64,000 nucleotides of DNA from Paraburkholderia polaris (lineage in GTDB: Bacteria; Pseudomonadota; Gammaproteobacteria; Burkholderiales; Burkholderiaceae). Positions 26,819 to 36,075 of the stretch are shown here, piece by piece. A program made the translations under genes and the position numbers. The stretch lies in assembly GCF_012927345.1 (NCBI RefSeq), contig NZ_JABBGJ010000027.1:62001-126000 (forward strand), given 5' to 3'. Position 1 is the first letter of the stretch. Every line of letters begins with the position of its first letter. A model generated the notes under the pieces. The model was not told the origin of the DNA. It searched no databases and worked only from the letters and a program-made list of their open reading frames with translations.

Positions 26819-28318
26819 TCACGCTCGTACCGACTTTCCCGTCACCGGCGGCTCCTCGTAGTCCTCGGCGTCGATGTCATAACCCGACGGCTCCCAACGG
26901 ATCGCCAGCAGCACGAGCAGTGAAGTCAGCGGCGCGATCGCGATCAGCCAGAAAACCTTCGTGCCGAATGCGGCGGACAGAACAGGAAACAGAAATAGCG
27001 AAACTGTCGACGCGGAACGCACCAAGGTCTGATTGAAGCCCACGCCGATTCCGCGCAACGAGGTCGGGTAGCTGAGCGACGCATACGTCATCGAATGGGA
27101 GCCGGGTCCGAAGCCTTGTCCGAACAGATAGCCGCCGAGCAACAGAATCGCGACCACGACGAGTGCGCCGCTGCCCGGTTTGCCGATCAGCGCGAGCCCG
27201 ATCAGCGAGGCGAACTGCAGCGCGTGCCCGAGCACCGTCATCTTCCATGCGCCGACGGTCGGTGCGGTGCGCACGCCGATCAGCCCACCCACGAACGCAA
27301 ATGCCAGATTCAGCGCGAGCGCCGCGATGATCGTCGTGAGCGGCCCTTGGTGGAAGAAGCTGGTGATGATCACCGGCAAGCCGAAGATGATCGCGTTGTA
27401 GCCGAACGAAGAGGCACTGCCGATCACCGCGGCAAGAATCGTGCGGCGCCGGTAAGTCGCGTTGAACAGCACCCCATAGTTGCGCCACGATGCCGCGCGC
27501 GGTGCCTTGACGGGCGTCGTGCTTCGTTCAACCACCGCGTCGACGCCGTATGAGCGCTTCAGAATGCGTGCGGCCTCGTCGAGATCGCCTTGATTCGCTG
27601 CCCAAACAGGCGATTCGCTAATATAGCGGCTGCGTACGAGAATGATCGCGATGGCCGGCACCGCGCCGAACGCGAGCGTCAGACGCCATAGCCAGCCAAG
27701 CTGATGCTCGGGCAGAATCGCGTACAGCCCGAGAATCAGCAGATAGCAGGTGCTCGTCGCCGCGTACCAGGCGGGGCACCACGCCGCGACACTGGCCGCC
27801 TTGTTGCCCTTGCCCGCCACCCGCGAGAACTCCGCAAGAAACGCCATCGCCACCGGCAGATCGAGACCGACGCCGAAGCCCATCAGAAACCGTGCGCCGC
27901 CGAGCACCCATGCGTTCGGCGCGAGGCCGACGGCGATCGCCGCGACCACGAAGAACAGCATATCGGCCATGAACACACGATAGCGGCCGATGCGATCGGT
28001 CAGATACCCGCCGAACAATGCGCCGAGAATCGCACCGAATGTGATCGCCGACGAGACGAATCCCACCTGAACCGGCGATAGCGAAAACTGGCGCGCGATG
28101 TCCTTGATCCCATAAGCGAGCGACGTCAGGTCGTAAGCATCGAGAAAGACTCCACCCAGCGCAATCGCGATCACGACGCGTGCATTACTGCCCTTTGCAG
28201 CGCCTGCGTTGACGATGCGCGAGACGTCCTGCGCGCTACGGATGACGGTGGGACGCGCTGCGTCACTAGTAGGCGCTTTCGGGTCGGCGACGGTAGATGG
28301 AAAAGCAACGGTGGACAT
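26819..28318 (-). CDS. MFS transporter (metabolite:H+ symporter-like)
   Basis: This 499-residue transporter has twelve predicted membrane helices. The loop 2-3 signature GGYLTDRIGRYRVF is a clear MFS motif A, and a similar motif-A-like break follows the central loop. The long N-terminal hydrophilic region and long centre loop fit the sugar/aromatic acid or MHS groups. I chose the ATG at 28318 (MSTVAFPSTVADPKAP); 18 more in-frame codons exist upstream but run further into the divergent promoter region. It is the first gene of the leftward set with the flavoprotein and the SsuABC-type transporter, giving the set two importers of different classes. Confidence 0.85.
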   Translation of the reverse strand: MSTVAFPSTVADPKAPTSDAARPTVIRSAQDVSRIVNAGAAKGSNARVVIAIALGGVFLDAYDLTSLAYGIKDIARQFSLSPVQVGFVSSAITFGAILGALFGGYLTDRIGRYRVFMADMLFFVVAAIAVGLAPNAWVLGGARFLMGFGVGLDLPVAMAFLAEFSRVAGKGNKAASVAAWCPAWYAATSTCYLLILGLYAILPEHQLGWLWRLTLAFGAVPAIAIILVRSRYISESPVWAANQGDLDEAARILKRSYGVDAVVERSTTPVKAPRAASWRNYGVLFNATYRRRTILAAVIGSASSFGYNAIIFGLPVIITSFFHQGPLTTIIAALALNLAFAFVGGLIGVRTAPTVGAWKMTVLGHALQFASLIGLALIGKPGSGALVVVAILLLGGYLFGQGFGPGSHSMTYASLSYPTSLRGIGVGFNQTLVRSASTVSLFLFPVLSAAFGTKVFWLIAIAPLTSLLVLLAIRWEPSGYDIDAEDYEEPPVTGKSVRA

Positions 28319-28595
28319 GATCTCGCGTTCGCATGAATGGCTGAAGCGTTGCATGGTAGCCATGCGATTCATGTCGGCAAAACGACGAATTTATCTATGC
28401 AAATCGGGAATTGCGCACTTGCACCAGACTAGTGCCGCGCGACGCGATGCAGGTAGTGTGGTTCGAACTACTGCAGATTTTCTTATCAGCAATGATTGGT
28501 TGGATTCGAGGGCACGCGAACCTAACGTGTAGTGCCGGAGATCGACCCACCTGAGCGCTTTCATCTCGTTCCCTTCCCTCGACTGGTATTGCCGC

Positions 28596-29663
28596 ATGCG
28601 CTATTTTCGTCTGCTGAAATCTTTCGTCGCCGTGGCGACCCTGTCGCTCGCCGCGGTTCACGCGTATGCCGACAAGCCCGCGGTGATTCGCATCGGCGTC
28701 GCTCAACAGGGCACCGGCGATCCGCCTTCTTTCGGTGGCTCGCCTGCGGCTACGGTGCAATTGCAGCAGTCGCTCGAAAAGGAATTCGCTGCCGACGGCA
28801 TTAAGGTCGAATGGCTGTTCTTCAAAGGCGCCGGCCCCGCAGTCAACGAAGCGATCGCCGACAAATCGCTCGACTTCGCCTTTCAGGGCGACCTGCCCGC
28901 GGTGCTGGCCCGCGCCAATGGCCTGAAAACTCACCTTCTGCTCGCCTCGGGCGTGCGCACCGGCATCAAGATCGCGGTGCCCGTGGATTCGGACGTGCGC
29001 TCGATCAAAGACCTCAAAGGCCGACGCGTATCGATCTTTCGCGGCACCAATCTGCAACTGGTCGCCGACAACGCGCTCGCCGCCAACCATCTCGACGAAC
29101 GGGATCTGCACGTGATCAATCTCGATACCGCCAGCTCGCTCGCCGCGCTGGCGTCCAAGGGCATCGATGCGTCGGTCAACGATTACCATTTGTATAAGCT
29201 GCGCGACCAGGGTCTGGTGAAAATCGTCTACGAATCGCAGAACGATGGACCGCAATTCACGCGTCAATCGCATCTGCTGGTGCTCGACGACTTCGATCAC
29301 GCGCATCCGGATATCGTGCAACGCGTCGTCAACGTATTCGTCAAAGGCGCGCAATGGTCCTCCGATGAAGCGAACCGCGACGCGCTCTTCAAACTGTGGG
29401 CAAAGAGCGGCGTGACCTATTCCTCGTGGCAGGCCGAGTTCGCGAATCAAAGCCTGAAAGATCGCAATTCGCCGTTGATCGACCCGTTCATCGTCGCGCG
29501 CTATAAGGCCGTCGCGGCGGATGCGCTGAAACTCAAACTGATCCGTCAGCCGGTCGAGGTCGATAGCTGGTTCGAGACGAAATATCTCGACAACGCACTA
29601 CGCGCACAAAAGCTAGACCACTACTGGACGCCCTACGACGCCGCCGGCAAGCCGCTCAGCTAA
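28596..29663 (+). CDS. Aliphatic sulfonate-type ABC transporter substrate-binding protein
   Basis: The 355-residue binding protein has a Sec signal peptide (LLKSFVAVATLSLAAVHAYA, cleavage near residue 25) and an SsuA/TauA-type body. IRIGVAQQGTGDPPSFGG opens the first lobe and FAFQGDLPAVLARANGLKTHLLLASGVR is the family's ligand-lobe block. It is first in a plus-strand operon with two permeases, an ATPase and three oxygenases, which points to an organosulfur ligand. A 277-bp divergent promoter region separates it from the MFS gene. Confidence 0.88.
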   Translation: MRYFRLLKSFVAVATLSLAAVHAYADKPAVIRIGVAQQGTGDPPSFGGSPAATVQLQQSLEKEFAADGIKVEWLFFKGAGPAVNEAIADKSLDFAFQGDLPAVLARANGLKTHLLLASGVRTGIKIAVPVDSDVRSIKDLKGRRVSIFRGTNLQLVADNALAANHLDERDLHVINLDTASSLAALASKGIDASVNDYHLYKLRDQGLVKIVYESQNDGPQFTRQSHLLVLDDFDHAHPDIVQRVVNVFVKGAQWSSDEANRDALFKLWAKSGVTYSSWQAEFANQSLKDRNSPLIDPFIVARYKAVAADALKLKLIRQPVEVDSWFETKYLDNALRAQKLDHYWTPYDAAGKPLS

Positions 29664-29679
29664 AACGGGAGCGATCACG

Positions 29680-30543
29680 ATGAGCGAAACCACATTCCCG
29701 GTCGAGCGCGACCGGCTCGGCCCCGCCGCCGTGGCGCCTGAGGTGCCTGAGGCCCCGCTGCATCGCAATCCGCGCCTGCGCGCACTTGGCTGGCGGCTCG
29801 CGCCGTGGGTATTGCCGGCCGTGCTGCTGTTCTTTTGGACAGTGGGTTGCGAGCGCGGCTGGATCGCGCCGCAGATTCTGCCGCCGCCCGAGCGCGTGTT
29901 CGACACCTTCGTCGAGCTGGCGAAAAGCGGCGATCTCGCAAGCAACACGCTGATCAGTCTGCAACGCGTTCTATTCGGCTTCGGCGCGGGCACCCTGCTC
30001 GGCTTCGTGCTCGGCGCGGCGCTCGGCCTGTCGCGCACCTTCGAAGCCTATGTGCTGCCGAGCTTTAACGCGTTGGTGCAGATTCCGGTACTCGGCTGGC
30101 TACCGTTTCTGCTTCTGCTCGTCGGCGTGGGCGAGCCGCTCAAATACATCCTGATCGCGCATGCGGCGCTCGTTCCAGTCACGTTGAGCACGCTGCAAGG
30201 ATTCCGCCAGACACCCGCCTCGCTCAATGAAGTCGCGCGCGTGTTCGAATATAACGGCTGGCAACGGATCTTCTATCTTGTCCTGCCCGCTGCCGTGCCG
30301 ACGCTCGCCACCGGCGTGCGGCTCGCGTTCACCAAAGCCTGGCTCGCGCTGGTGGTCGTCGAACTGGTGGCGTCGTCCGAAGGGCTCGGCTATTTGATTG
30401 TCTACGGCCGGCAACTGTTTCAGCTCGATCTGGTGATGGCGTCGGTGGTCGTGGTGGGTGCCATTGGCTACGTGGTGAACCGGTCGCTGGACGCACTCGA
30501 AGCGCGTTTGCGGCGCGGGCAGCCGTCGGCGTTTCGCGGGTAA
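29680..30543 (+). CDS. ABC transporter permease 1, sulfonate-type
   Basis: This 287-residue SsuC/TauC-type permease has six predicted helices, with the BPD domain in the C-terminal two thirds and the ATPase-contacting loop SLNEVARVFEYNGWQRIFYLVLPAAVPTLATG (EAA motif). It starts 16 bp after the binding protein gene, with GGGAG upstream. A second, different permease follows, so the channel is likely a heterodimer, whereas SsuC and TauC normally form homodimers. Confidence 0.88.
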   Translation: MSETTFPVERDRLGPAAVAPEVPEAPLHRNPRLRALGWRLAPWVLPAVLLFFWTVGCERGWIAPQILPPPERVFDTFVELAKSGDLASNTLISLQRVLFGFGAGTLLGFVLGAALGLSRTFEAYVLPSFNALVQIPVLGWLPFLLLLVGVGEPLKYILIAHAALVPVTLSTLQGFRQTPASLNEVARVFEYNGWQRIFYLVLPAAVPTLATGVRLAFTKAWLALVVVELVASSEGLGYLIVYGRQLFQLDLVMASVVVVGAIGYVVNRSLDALEARLRRGQPSAFRG

Positions 30544-30583
30544 ACGCCGACGGCTCCCACGCGTCGCCCTTGAGGAATCTACG

Positions 30584-31453
30584 ATGAGTCTCTTCTCCTT
30601 CAACCGATCGAAGCCCTCCACCGACACGTCCTGCGACTGCAACGTGCCTGCCGCCTTCCGCCGTGCCGCGCAACCGCGCCGGCGGCTGCTCGCGCGCGTC
30701 GACTGGCGCGGCGCCGTCTTGCCCATCGTCGCCATTGCGATCTGGTGGGCAGTCTCAGAAGCGCACGTGGTCAAAAGCGGCTTGCTGGTCAGCCCCGCAC
30801 AGGTCCTCGCCACGGCGTGGCAACAGATCGTCAGCGGTGCGCTTCTCAAGGCCCTGTCCGCGTCGCTTGCGCGCGAAGCGAGCGGCTTCGTGATCGGCAC
30901 GCTGGGCGGCTTGCTGCTCGGCAGCGTGCTCGGCTTCTCGCGGCTTGCCACACGCATGATCGGCCCGAGCTTCGACACGTTCAAACAGATCTCGCTGTTC
31001 GCATGGATCCCTTTGATCTCCGTGTGGTTCGGTCTCGGCGATGCAGCAAAAGTCGTGTTCCTGTCGCTGGCCGCGTTGCTGCCGGTCGCCGCTCACACGT
31101 GCGACGGTATCCATGCGGTGCCGCGCGCCTATATCGAAGTCGCGCGCGCTTTCCGCTACACGCGATGGCAACTCATCAGCGCCGTCATTCTGCCGGCCGC
31201 GTTGCCGTCGATCTTCACAGGCATCTACCTCGCGCTGATCTATTCGTGGCTCGCCACGCTCGGTGCCGAATATCTGCTGGTAGCCGGCAGCGGCATTGGT
31301 AACACGCTGATCGACGGCAGCGAGCAGTTCCGCATGGATCTGGTGCTGTTCGGCGTGATCGTGGTCGGTCTGACCGGCTGGGCGTTGAACGCGCTGGCGC
31401 GCGCCGTGGAGCGTGCGATTTTTGCACGCCGCTCTCCCGCAGCCGCACGATAA
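30584..31453 (+). CDS. ABC transporter permease 2, sulfonate-type
   Basis: This 289-residue SsuC-type permease is clearly different in sequence from its neighbour. It has an N-terminal cytoplasmic stretch of about 40 residues, six helices, and the coupling loop AYIEVARAFRYTRWQLISAVILPAALPSIFTG. GAGGA precedes the ATG at 30584. It should pair with permease 1 and the ATPase at 31525. Confidence 0.88.
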   Translation: MSLFSFNRSKPSTDTSCDCNVPAAFRRAAQPRRRLLARVDWRGAVLPIVAIAIWWAVSEAHVVKSGLLVSPAQVLATAWQQIVSGALLKALSASLAREASGFVIGTLGGLLLGSVLGFSRLATRMIGPSFDTFKQISLFAWIPLISVWFGLGDAAKVVFLSLAALLPVAAHTCDGIHAVPRAYIEVARAFRYTRWQLISAVILPAALPSIFTGIYLALIYSWLATLGAEYLLVAGSGIGNTLIDGSEQFRMDLVLFGVIVVGLTGWALNALARAVERAIFARRSPAAAR

Positions 31454-31459
31454 ACACAC

Positions 31460-31503
31460 ACTGAATACGCGCCGAATATGCGCCGAATCCGCACTGAATA
31501 CGG
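31460..31503. repeat. 11-bp tandem repeat, four copies, in operon spacer
   Basis: ACTGAATACGC, GCCGAATATGC, GCCGAATCCGC and ACTGAATACGG follow each other without gaps between permease 2 and the ATPase gene. The shared core is GAAT. No hairpin is formed, and the function is unknown. Confidence 0.75.
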
Positions 31504-31524
31504 ACGAAAAGGACAGGACCGCAC

Positions 31525-32400
31525 ATGACGTCTTCCACGCTTTCCGAGAGCATCGACATTCTCCATGTCAGCAAGCGCTATGCACAGCAAGATGGCACGC
31601 CACTCGCGGTGCTCGACGACATCAGCCTGCGCGTGCGTCCCGGCGAGTTTGTCAGCGTGCTCGGCTCCAGCGGCTGCGGTAAGTCAACGTTGCTGCGGCT
31701 GATCGCGGGACTGGATACGGACTACACGGGCGACATCGTCGTCGCGGGAGAAAAGGTACGCGATACGTCGCTCGAACGTGGGATCGTGTTTCAGGACCAC
31801 CGTCTGTTTCCGTGGCTCACGGCGTCGCAAAACATTCTTGCCGCGCTGCGTAACGCCCCGCTATCGGCGCGCGAAAAGCGCGATGCGGTCGCGCAGCACA
31901 TCGCGCTCGTCGGACTGAACGGCTTTGAACATGCGTATCCACATCAATTGTCGGGCGGCATGGCGCAGCGCGTGGCAATTGCGCGCGGCCTCGTCAATCG
32001 TCCGCGCGTGCTGCTGCTTGATGAGCCGTTCGGCGCGCTCGATGCGCTCACGCGCGGCCGCCTGCAAAACGAGTTGCAACGCATCTGGGAGCACGAACGC
32101 ATCACGATGATTCTCGTCACGCATGACGTCGATGAAGCGCTTTACCTCGGCGATCGCGTCGTCACGATGGCGCCACGGCCGGGCCGCGTCAAACGAATTG
32201 TCGATGTCGCGTTGCCGCGTCCACGCGAGCGTAACGATCCCCGCTTCATTCGTTTGCGCGACGAAGTGCTGGCCGATTTCGCCGAGCACGACGGCGAGCA
32301 CCGCGCCCCTCCCGGGGACGATACGCCACACGGCGGCACACGCATTCAAGCTGCGCCGGTAGCAAGCCCGCCGATTACCGAATGGCGGCTCGCATGGTGA
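31525..32400 (+). CDS. Aliphatic sulfonate-type ABC transporter ATPase (SsuB-like)
   Basis: This 291-residue ATPase has Walker A GSSGCGKST, Q-loop FQDHRLFPWL, signature LSGGMAQR, Walker B LLLDEPFGALD and H-loop THDVDEAL, all complete. The C-terminal 30 residues beyond the core (DDTPHGGTRIQAAPVASPPITEWRLAW) are an extension not needed for catalysis. It is the fourth gene of the transporter operon and serves the two permeases upstream. Confidence 0.9.
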   Translation: MTSSTLSESIDILHVSKRYAQQDGTPLAVLDDISLRVRPGEFVSVLGSSGCGKSTLLRLIAGLDTDYTGDIVVAGEKVRDTSLERGIVFQDHRLFPWLTASQNILAALRNAPLSAREKRDAVAQHIALVGLNGFEHAYPHQLSGGMAQRVAIARGLVNRPRVLLLDEPFGALDALTRGRLQNELQRIWEHERITMILVTHDVDEALYLGDRVVTMAPRPGRVKRIVDVALPRPRERNDPRFIRLRDEVLADFAEHDGEHRAPPGDDTPHGGTRIQAAPVASPPITEWRLAW

Positions 32401-32446
32401 CGCGCACGGCATTTCTCAAGCACACAAATCATTCACGGAGCGGACG

Positions 32447-33823
32447 ATGAGCGGTGAAAATCGGCAGAAGCGGCAGATCAGATTGGGCGCTTTCCTGATG
32501 GAGACGGGTCACCATATCGCCGCGTGGCGGCATCCGGATGCGCACGCAACTGGCGGGCTCGACTTCGCGCACTACGCGGAACTGGCGCAAATCGCCGAGC
32601 GCGCCAAATTCGACGCAGTGTTTTTCGCCGACAGCGTAAGCGTGCGCGACACGAATCTGCCCTCGCTATCTCGCACTGCACGCGCCGATCATTTCGAACC
32701 ATTGACGCTGCTGTCGGCGCTTTCGGTTGTGACGAAACACGTTGGCCTGATCGCGACGGTCTCCACCACCTTCAACGAACCGTACAACCTCGCTCGTAAA
32801 TTCGCCTCGCTCGATCACTTGAGCGGCGGCCGCTCGGGCTGGAATCTCGTCACGTCCAGCACGGAATCCGAGGCACTCAATTTCAATTTCGAACGCCATC
32901 CGGATCACGCGGTCCGCTATGAACGCGCGCGCGAGTTCTACGATGTGGTGGCCGGGCTTTGGGATAGCTGGGAAGACGATGCGTTTATCCGCGACAAGGA
33001 AAGCGGCGTCTATTTCGACCCGGACAAGCTGCACGTGCTCGGTCACACAGGCAAGCACTTCAAGGTGCGCGGACCGCTGAACGTCGCGCGCTCGCCGCAG
33101 GGCTGGCCGGTCGTCGTGCAGGCCGGCGCGTCGGAGGCGGGGCGTGAACTAGCAGCGCAAACCGCGGAGGTGATCTTCGTCGCGCATCAGACGCTCGATG
33201 AAGCGCAGTCGTTCTATCGCGACGTCAAAGGGCGCCTCGCGAAATACGGACGCGCGCCGGACCATCTGAAGATCATGCCGGGCATTTTCCCGATTATCGG
33301 CCGCACTCAGGAAGAGGCTGACGCGAAGTTCGCCGCGCTGCAGGACCTGATTCATCCGACTGTCGGTCTGTCGCTGCTGTCGAACATGTCGGGCGGCGTG
33401 GACCTGTCACAGTACCCCGTCGACGGGCCGCTGCCCGAGTTGCCGGAAACCAACGGCGGCAAGAGTCGCCAACGCTTGCTATTCGATCTGGCGCGGCGCG
33501 AAAACCTGACGATTCGCGATCTGTACCTGCGCATTGCCGGCGCTCGCGGCCATCAGCAGGTGGTCGGCACGCCGCAAAGCATCGCGGACCAACTACAGCA
33601 GTGGTTCGAAGAAGAAGGCGCCGACGGCTTCAACATCATGTCGCCGTGGTTGCCTGGAGGGTTGACGGAATTCGCCGAACTGGTGGTGCCGGAGTTGCAA
33701 CGGCGTGGACTTTTTCGTACCGAATACGAAGGGCGCACGCTGCGCGAGAATCTCGGCCTGCCGCGCCCCGAAAACCGTTACGCCGCTGCGACAAAACAGG
33801 TACCCGCAGTTGCGGGTTATTGA
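32447..33823 (+). CDS. LLM-class FMNH2-dependent monooxygenase (NtaA/SnaA/DszA type)
   Basis: This 458-residue luciferase-like flavin monooxygenase is of the branch that includes nitrilotriacetate, dibenzothiophene-sulfone and dimethylsulfide monooxygenases. The N-terminus ETGHHIAAWRHPDAH and the strand FDAVFFADSVS are typical, as are the FASLDHLSGGRSGWNLVTS block and the C-terminal RRGLFRTEYEGRTLRENLGL. It uses reduced FMN delivered by a separate reductase, which is not encoded in the window. GGAG lies 8 bases before the ATG. Its place after the sulfonate-type transporter suggests C-S bond cleavage. Two paralogues with the same features lie at 50371-51753 and 59424-60752. Confidence 0.88.
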   Translation: MSGENRQKRQIRLGAFLMETGHHIAAWRHPDAHATGGLDFAHYAELAQIAERAKFDAVFFADSVSVRDTNLPSLSRTARADHFEPLTLLSALSVVTKHVGLIATVSTTFNEPYNLARKFASLDHLSGGRSGWNLVTSSTESEALNFNFERHPDHAVRYERAREFYDVVAGLWDSWEDDAFIRDKESGVYFDPDKLHVLGHTGKHFKVRGPLNVARSPQGWPVVVQAGASEAGRELAAQTAEVIFVAHQTLDEAQSFYRDVKGRLAKYGRAPDHLKIMPGIFPIIGRTQEEADAKFAALQDLIHPTVGLSLLSNMSGGVDLSQYPVDGPLPELPETNGGKSRQRLLFDLARRENLTIRDLYLRIAGARGHQQVVGTPQSIADQLQQWFEEEGADGFNIMSPWLPGGLTEFAELVVPELQRRGLFRTEYEGRTLRENLGLPRPENRYAAATKQVPAVAGY

Positions 33824-33853
33824 CGCGAAACGTTCTCTACCTAAGGAGCTCCC

Positions 33854-34801
33854 ATGAGCGCAGCCGCATTGCAGGAAGTACAGTCGATTCAGGTCACCCC
33901 GCTTTCCGCGCATATCGGCGCTGAAATTCATGGTGTCGATCTCACACAGAAGCTGGACGCGCGCCAGATCGCGGAGATTCGCGCGGCGCTTCTGAAGTGG
34001 CGCGTCGTATTCTTTCGCGAACAGTTTCTGACGCACGAGCAGCACGTCGCTTTCTCGGCACAGTTCGGCGAACTCACTTTGGGTCATCCGGTGTTCGGCC
34101 ATGTCGACGGTCACCCGGAGGTCTATTCGATCTCCAAGTATCGCAAGGCCACGCGCTTCGAAGGACAGGCGCTGCAGCGGCCCTGGACCGGCTGGCACAC
34201 GGATGTGACAGCCGCGGTCAATCCGCCCTGGGCGTCGATCCTACGCGGCGTGACGATTCCGCCTTACGGCGGCGATACGCAGTGGACCAGCCTGGTGGCT
34301 GCTTATCAGAAGCTCTCCGAGCCGCTGCGCGCATTCGTCGACGGCCTGCGCGGACTGCATCGCTTTACGCCGCCTGCCGGCGCGAGTGGCACCGAAGCGT
34401 TTGCCAAGGCCGTCGAACAACGCATTCTCGTCACCGAACATCCGCTTGTCAGAGTGCATCCAGAAACGGGCGAGCGCGCACTCTATGTCAGCCCGAGCTT
34501 CCTGAAGTCGATCGTCGGCGTGACGCCACGCGAAAGCCAGGCGCTGCTCGAACTGCTCTGGGAACATGTGACGCGGCCGGAATTCACCGTGCGATTCAAA
34601 TGGGAGGCCGGCAGCGTCGCCTTCTGGGACAACCGCGCGACGGCTCACCTCGCGCCCACCGATATTTTCGATCTCGACTTCGACCGGCAACTGTATCGCA
34701 CCACGCTTGTCGGTGACGTGCCCGTTGGCCCGGACGGTGCGCAGTCGGTGGCGATCGAAGGCTCGCCAGTGAGCGCCGCCGCGGCAGTCGCGTTGAACTG
34801 A
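33854..34801 (+). CDS. TauD/TfdA-family 2-oxoglutarate dioxygenase (AtsK-like)
   Basis: This is a 315-residue Fe(II)/2-oxoglutarate dioxygenase. The metal triad is H115 and D117 in WTGWHTDVT plus H265 in RATAHLAPTD, and an arginine that would bind 2-oxoglutarate is R278 or R282 in FDRQLYR. The family oxidises taurine, alkylsulfonates or alkyl sulfate esters and releases sulfite or sulfate. Overall size and motif context are nearest to alkylsulfatase AtsK. AAGGAG precedes the ATG. It lies between two flavin monooxygenase genes, giving the operon two chemically independent ways to release sulfur. Confidence 0.9.
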   Translation: MSAAALQEVQSIQVTPLSAHIGAEIHGVDLTQKLDARQIAEIRAALLKWRVVFFREQFLTHEQHVAFSAQFGELTLGHPVFGHVDGHPEVYSISKYRKATRFEGQALQRPWTGWHTDVTAAVNPPWASILRGVTIPPYGGDTQWTSLVAAYQKLSEPLRAFVDGLRGLHRFTPPAGASGTEAFAKAVEQRILVTEHPLVRVHPETGERALYVSPSFLKSIVGVTPRESQALLELLWEHVTRPEFTVRFKWEAGSVAFWDNRATAHLAPTDIFDLDFDRQLYRTTLVGDVPVGPDGAQSVAIEGSPVSAAAAVALN

Positions 34802-34850
34802 TATTCACTGCTATTCACTGATACTCGCTGATATTCACTGTGACTCACTC
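34801..34850. repeat. 10-bp tandem repeat, five degenerate copies, spanning the next start codon
   Basis: ATATTCACTG, CTATTCACTG, ATACTCGCTG, ATATTCACTG and TGACTCACTC are adjacent 10-base units. They fill the gap between the dioxygenase stop and the next gene, and the GTG start at 34840 straddles units four and five. The array replaces the usual purine-rich ribosome site. Confidence 0.75.
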
Positions 34851-36060
34851 AACGCTCGCTGCGCCCTCGCCCGTGTCGACGGCTTCCGCCGAAGCCACGC
34901 GTGACACCTCGCCCTTCGTTCCAGTTCGCTCGCCTGCCGCATTCGCGGATAGCCCGGTATCGCGCGCCTTGGAGCAGCCCCTGCTGCTCGGACTGTTCCT
35001 GCCGATTCAGGCGGGGGGCTGGAGCGCGTCGACGCTCCCACGCAGCACCGACTGGTCATTCGATTACAACCTGGCGCTGGTGCAAAAGGCCGAGGCATTC
35101 GGTTTCGACCTCGTCTTCGCACTGTCGCAATGGCTGCCGAAAGGCGGCTACGGCGGTGTATTCAATGGCGAAGCACTCGACTCGTTCATGTCACTCGCCG
35201 CGATGACCGCCCGCACTGAACGCATCATTCTGGTAGCGACCAGCCATGTGCTTTACGGTCCGTGGCATCCGCTGCATTTCGCCAAATTCACCGCCACGCT
35301 CGACCACATCTCGAAGGGCCGCTGGGGCATCAACGTCGTAACGGGTCATCGCGCCATCGAGCATGAGATGTTTGGCTGGCGCCGTATCGAACATGACCGG
35401 CGCTACGAACTTGCCGCCGAGTTTCTCGACGCGGTTCAGCAGCTATGGGTGCAGCCGGAAAACTTCAGCTTCGCACCTGAGCTGTCGTCGTGGAAACTGG
35501 ACAAGGCGTTCGTGACGCCAAAGCCGCGCTATGGGCGGCCGCTGCTCGTGAACGCAACCGGCTCCGATGCCGGCATCGACTTCGCGGCCCGTTACTCGGA
35601 CATCGTGTTCATCACGAGCCCTGCCGGCTCCGAGATCGAGGGCGCACTGGCCGCCTTGCCTGCTCACACGGCGCGCGTGAAGGCCGCGGCAGCGAAACAC
35701 GGGCGCAAGATCCGCACGCTGATCAATCCGATGGTGATCTGCCGCGAGACAGCCGCTGAAGCACGCGCGTATCACGACGCGATCGTGGCGCACGGCGACG
35801 AAGGCAGTTTTCATCGCTTCGATAGCGACGCGCATGCATGGCGCGGCAATGCTGAACAGCGCAGTCAGGCCGCCTCCCGCGCGGTGGGCGGCAACATCTC
35901 GATCGTCGGCTCACCGCAGCAGATCGCCGATTACATCGTGCGTTTGCATCAGGCCGGCGTCGACGGCGTGCAATTGAGTTTCTACGATTTCCAGCCCGAC
36001 CTGGATTTCTTCGGTGAGCGCGTCCTGCCGTTATTGCGCGAAGCCGGTTTGCGGTACTGA
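34840..36060 (+). CDS. FMNH2-dependent LLM monooxygenase, SfnG/SsuD type
   Basis: This 406-residue luciferase-like monooxygenase begins its recognisable domain at PLLLGLFLPIQAGGW (about residue 48). STDWSFDYNLALVQKAEAFGFD follows, which resembles dimethylsulfone monooxygenase SfnG, and LDHISKGRWGINVVTG is the flavin-site block shared with SsuD and RutA. The first roughly 45 residues are Ala/Ser/Pro-rich and may be an artefact of an upstream start: the GTG at 34840 lies in a tandem repeat with no ribosome site. No ATG is available until inside the domain, so the true start may be another GTG such as the one at 34873. It probably releases sulfite from a sulfonate or sulfone using reduced FMN. 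Confidence 0.82.
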   Translation: MTHSTLAAPSPVSTASAEATRDTSPFVPVRSPAAFADSPVSRALEQPLLLGLFLPIQAGGWSASTLPRSTDWSFDYNLALVQKAEAFGFDLVFALSQWLPKGGYGGVFNGEALDSFMSLAAMTARTERIILVATSHVLYGPWHPLHFAKFTATLDHISKGRWGINVVTGHRAIEHEMFGWRRIEHDRRYELAAEFLDAVQQLWVQPENFSFAPELSSWKLDKAFVTPKPRYGRPLLVNATGSDAGIDFAARYSDIVFITSPAGSEIEGALAALPAHTARVKAAAAKHGRKIRTLINPMVICRETAAEARAYHDAIVAHGDEGSFHRFDSDAHAWRGNAEQRSQAASRAVGGNISIVGSPQQIADYIVRLHQAGVDGVQLSFYDFQPDLDFFGERVLPLLREAGLRY

Positions 36061-36075
36061 TGGCATTCAAAACAT

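Noticed and set aside
28460..28480. GGTTCGAAC, a tRNA T-arm-like sequence upstream of the 28596 gene
   Set aside because: No acceptor stem, anticodon arm or D-arm can be formed around it, so it is not a tRNA gene.
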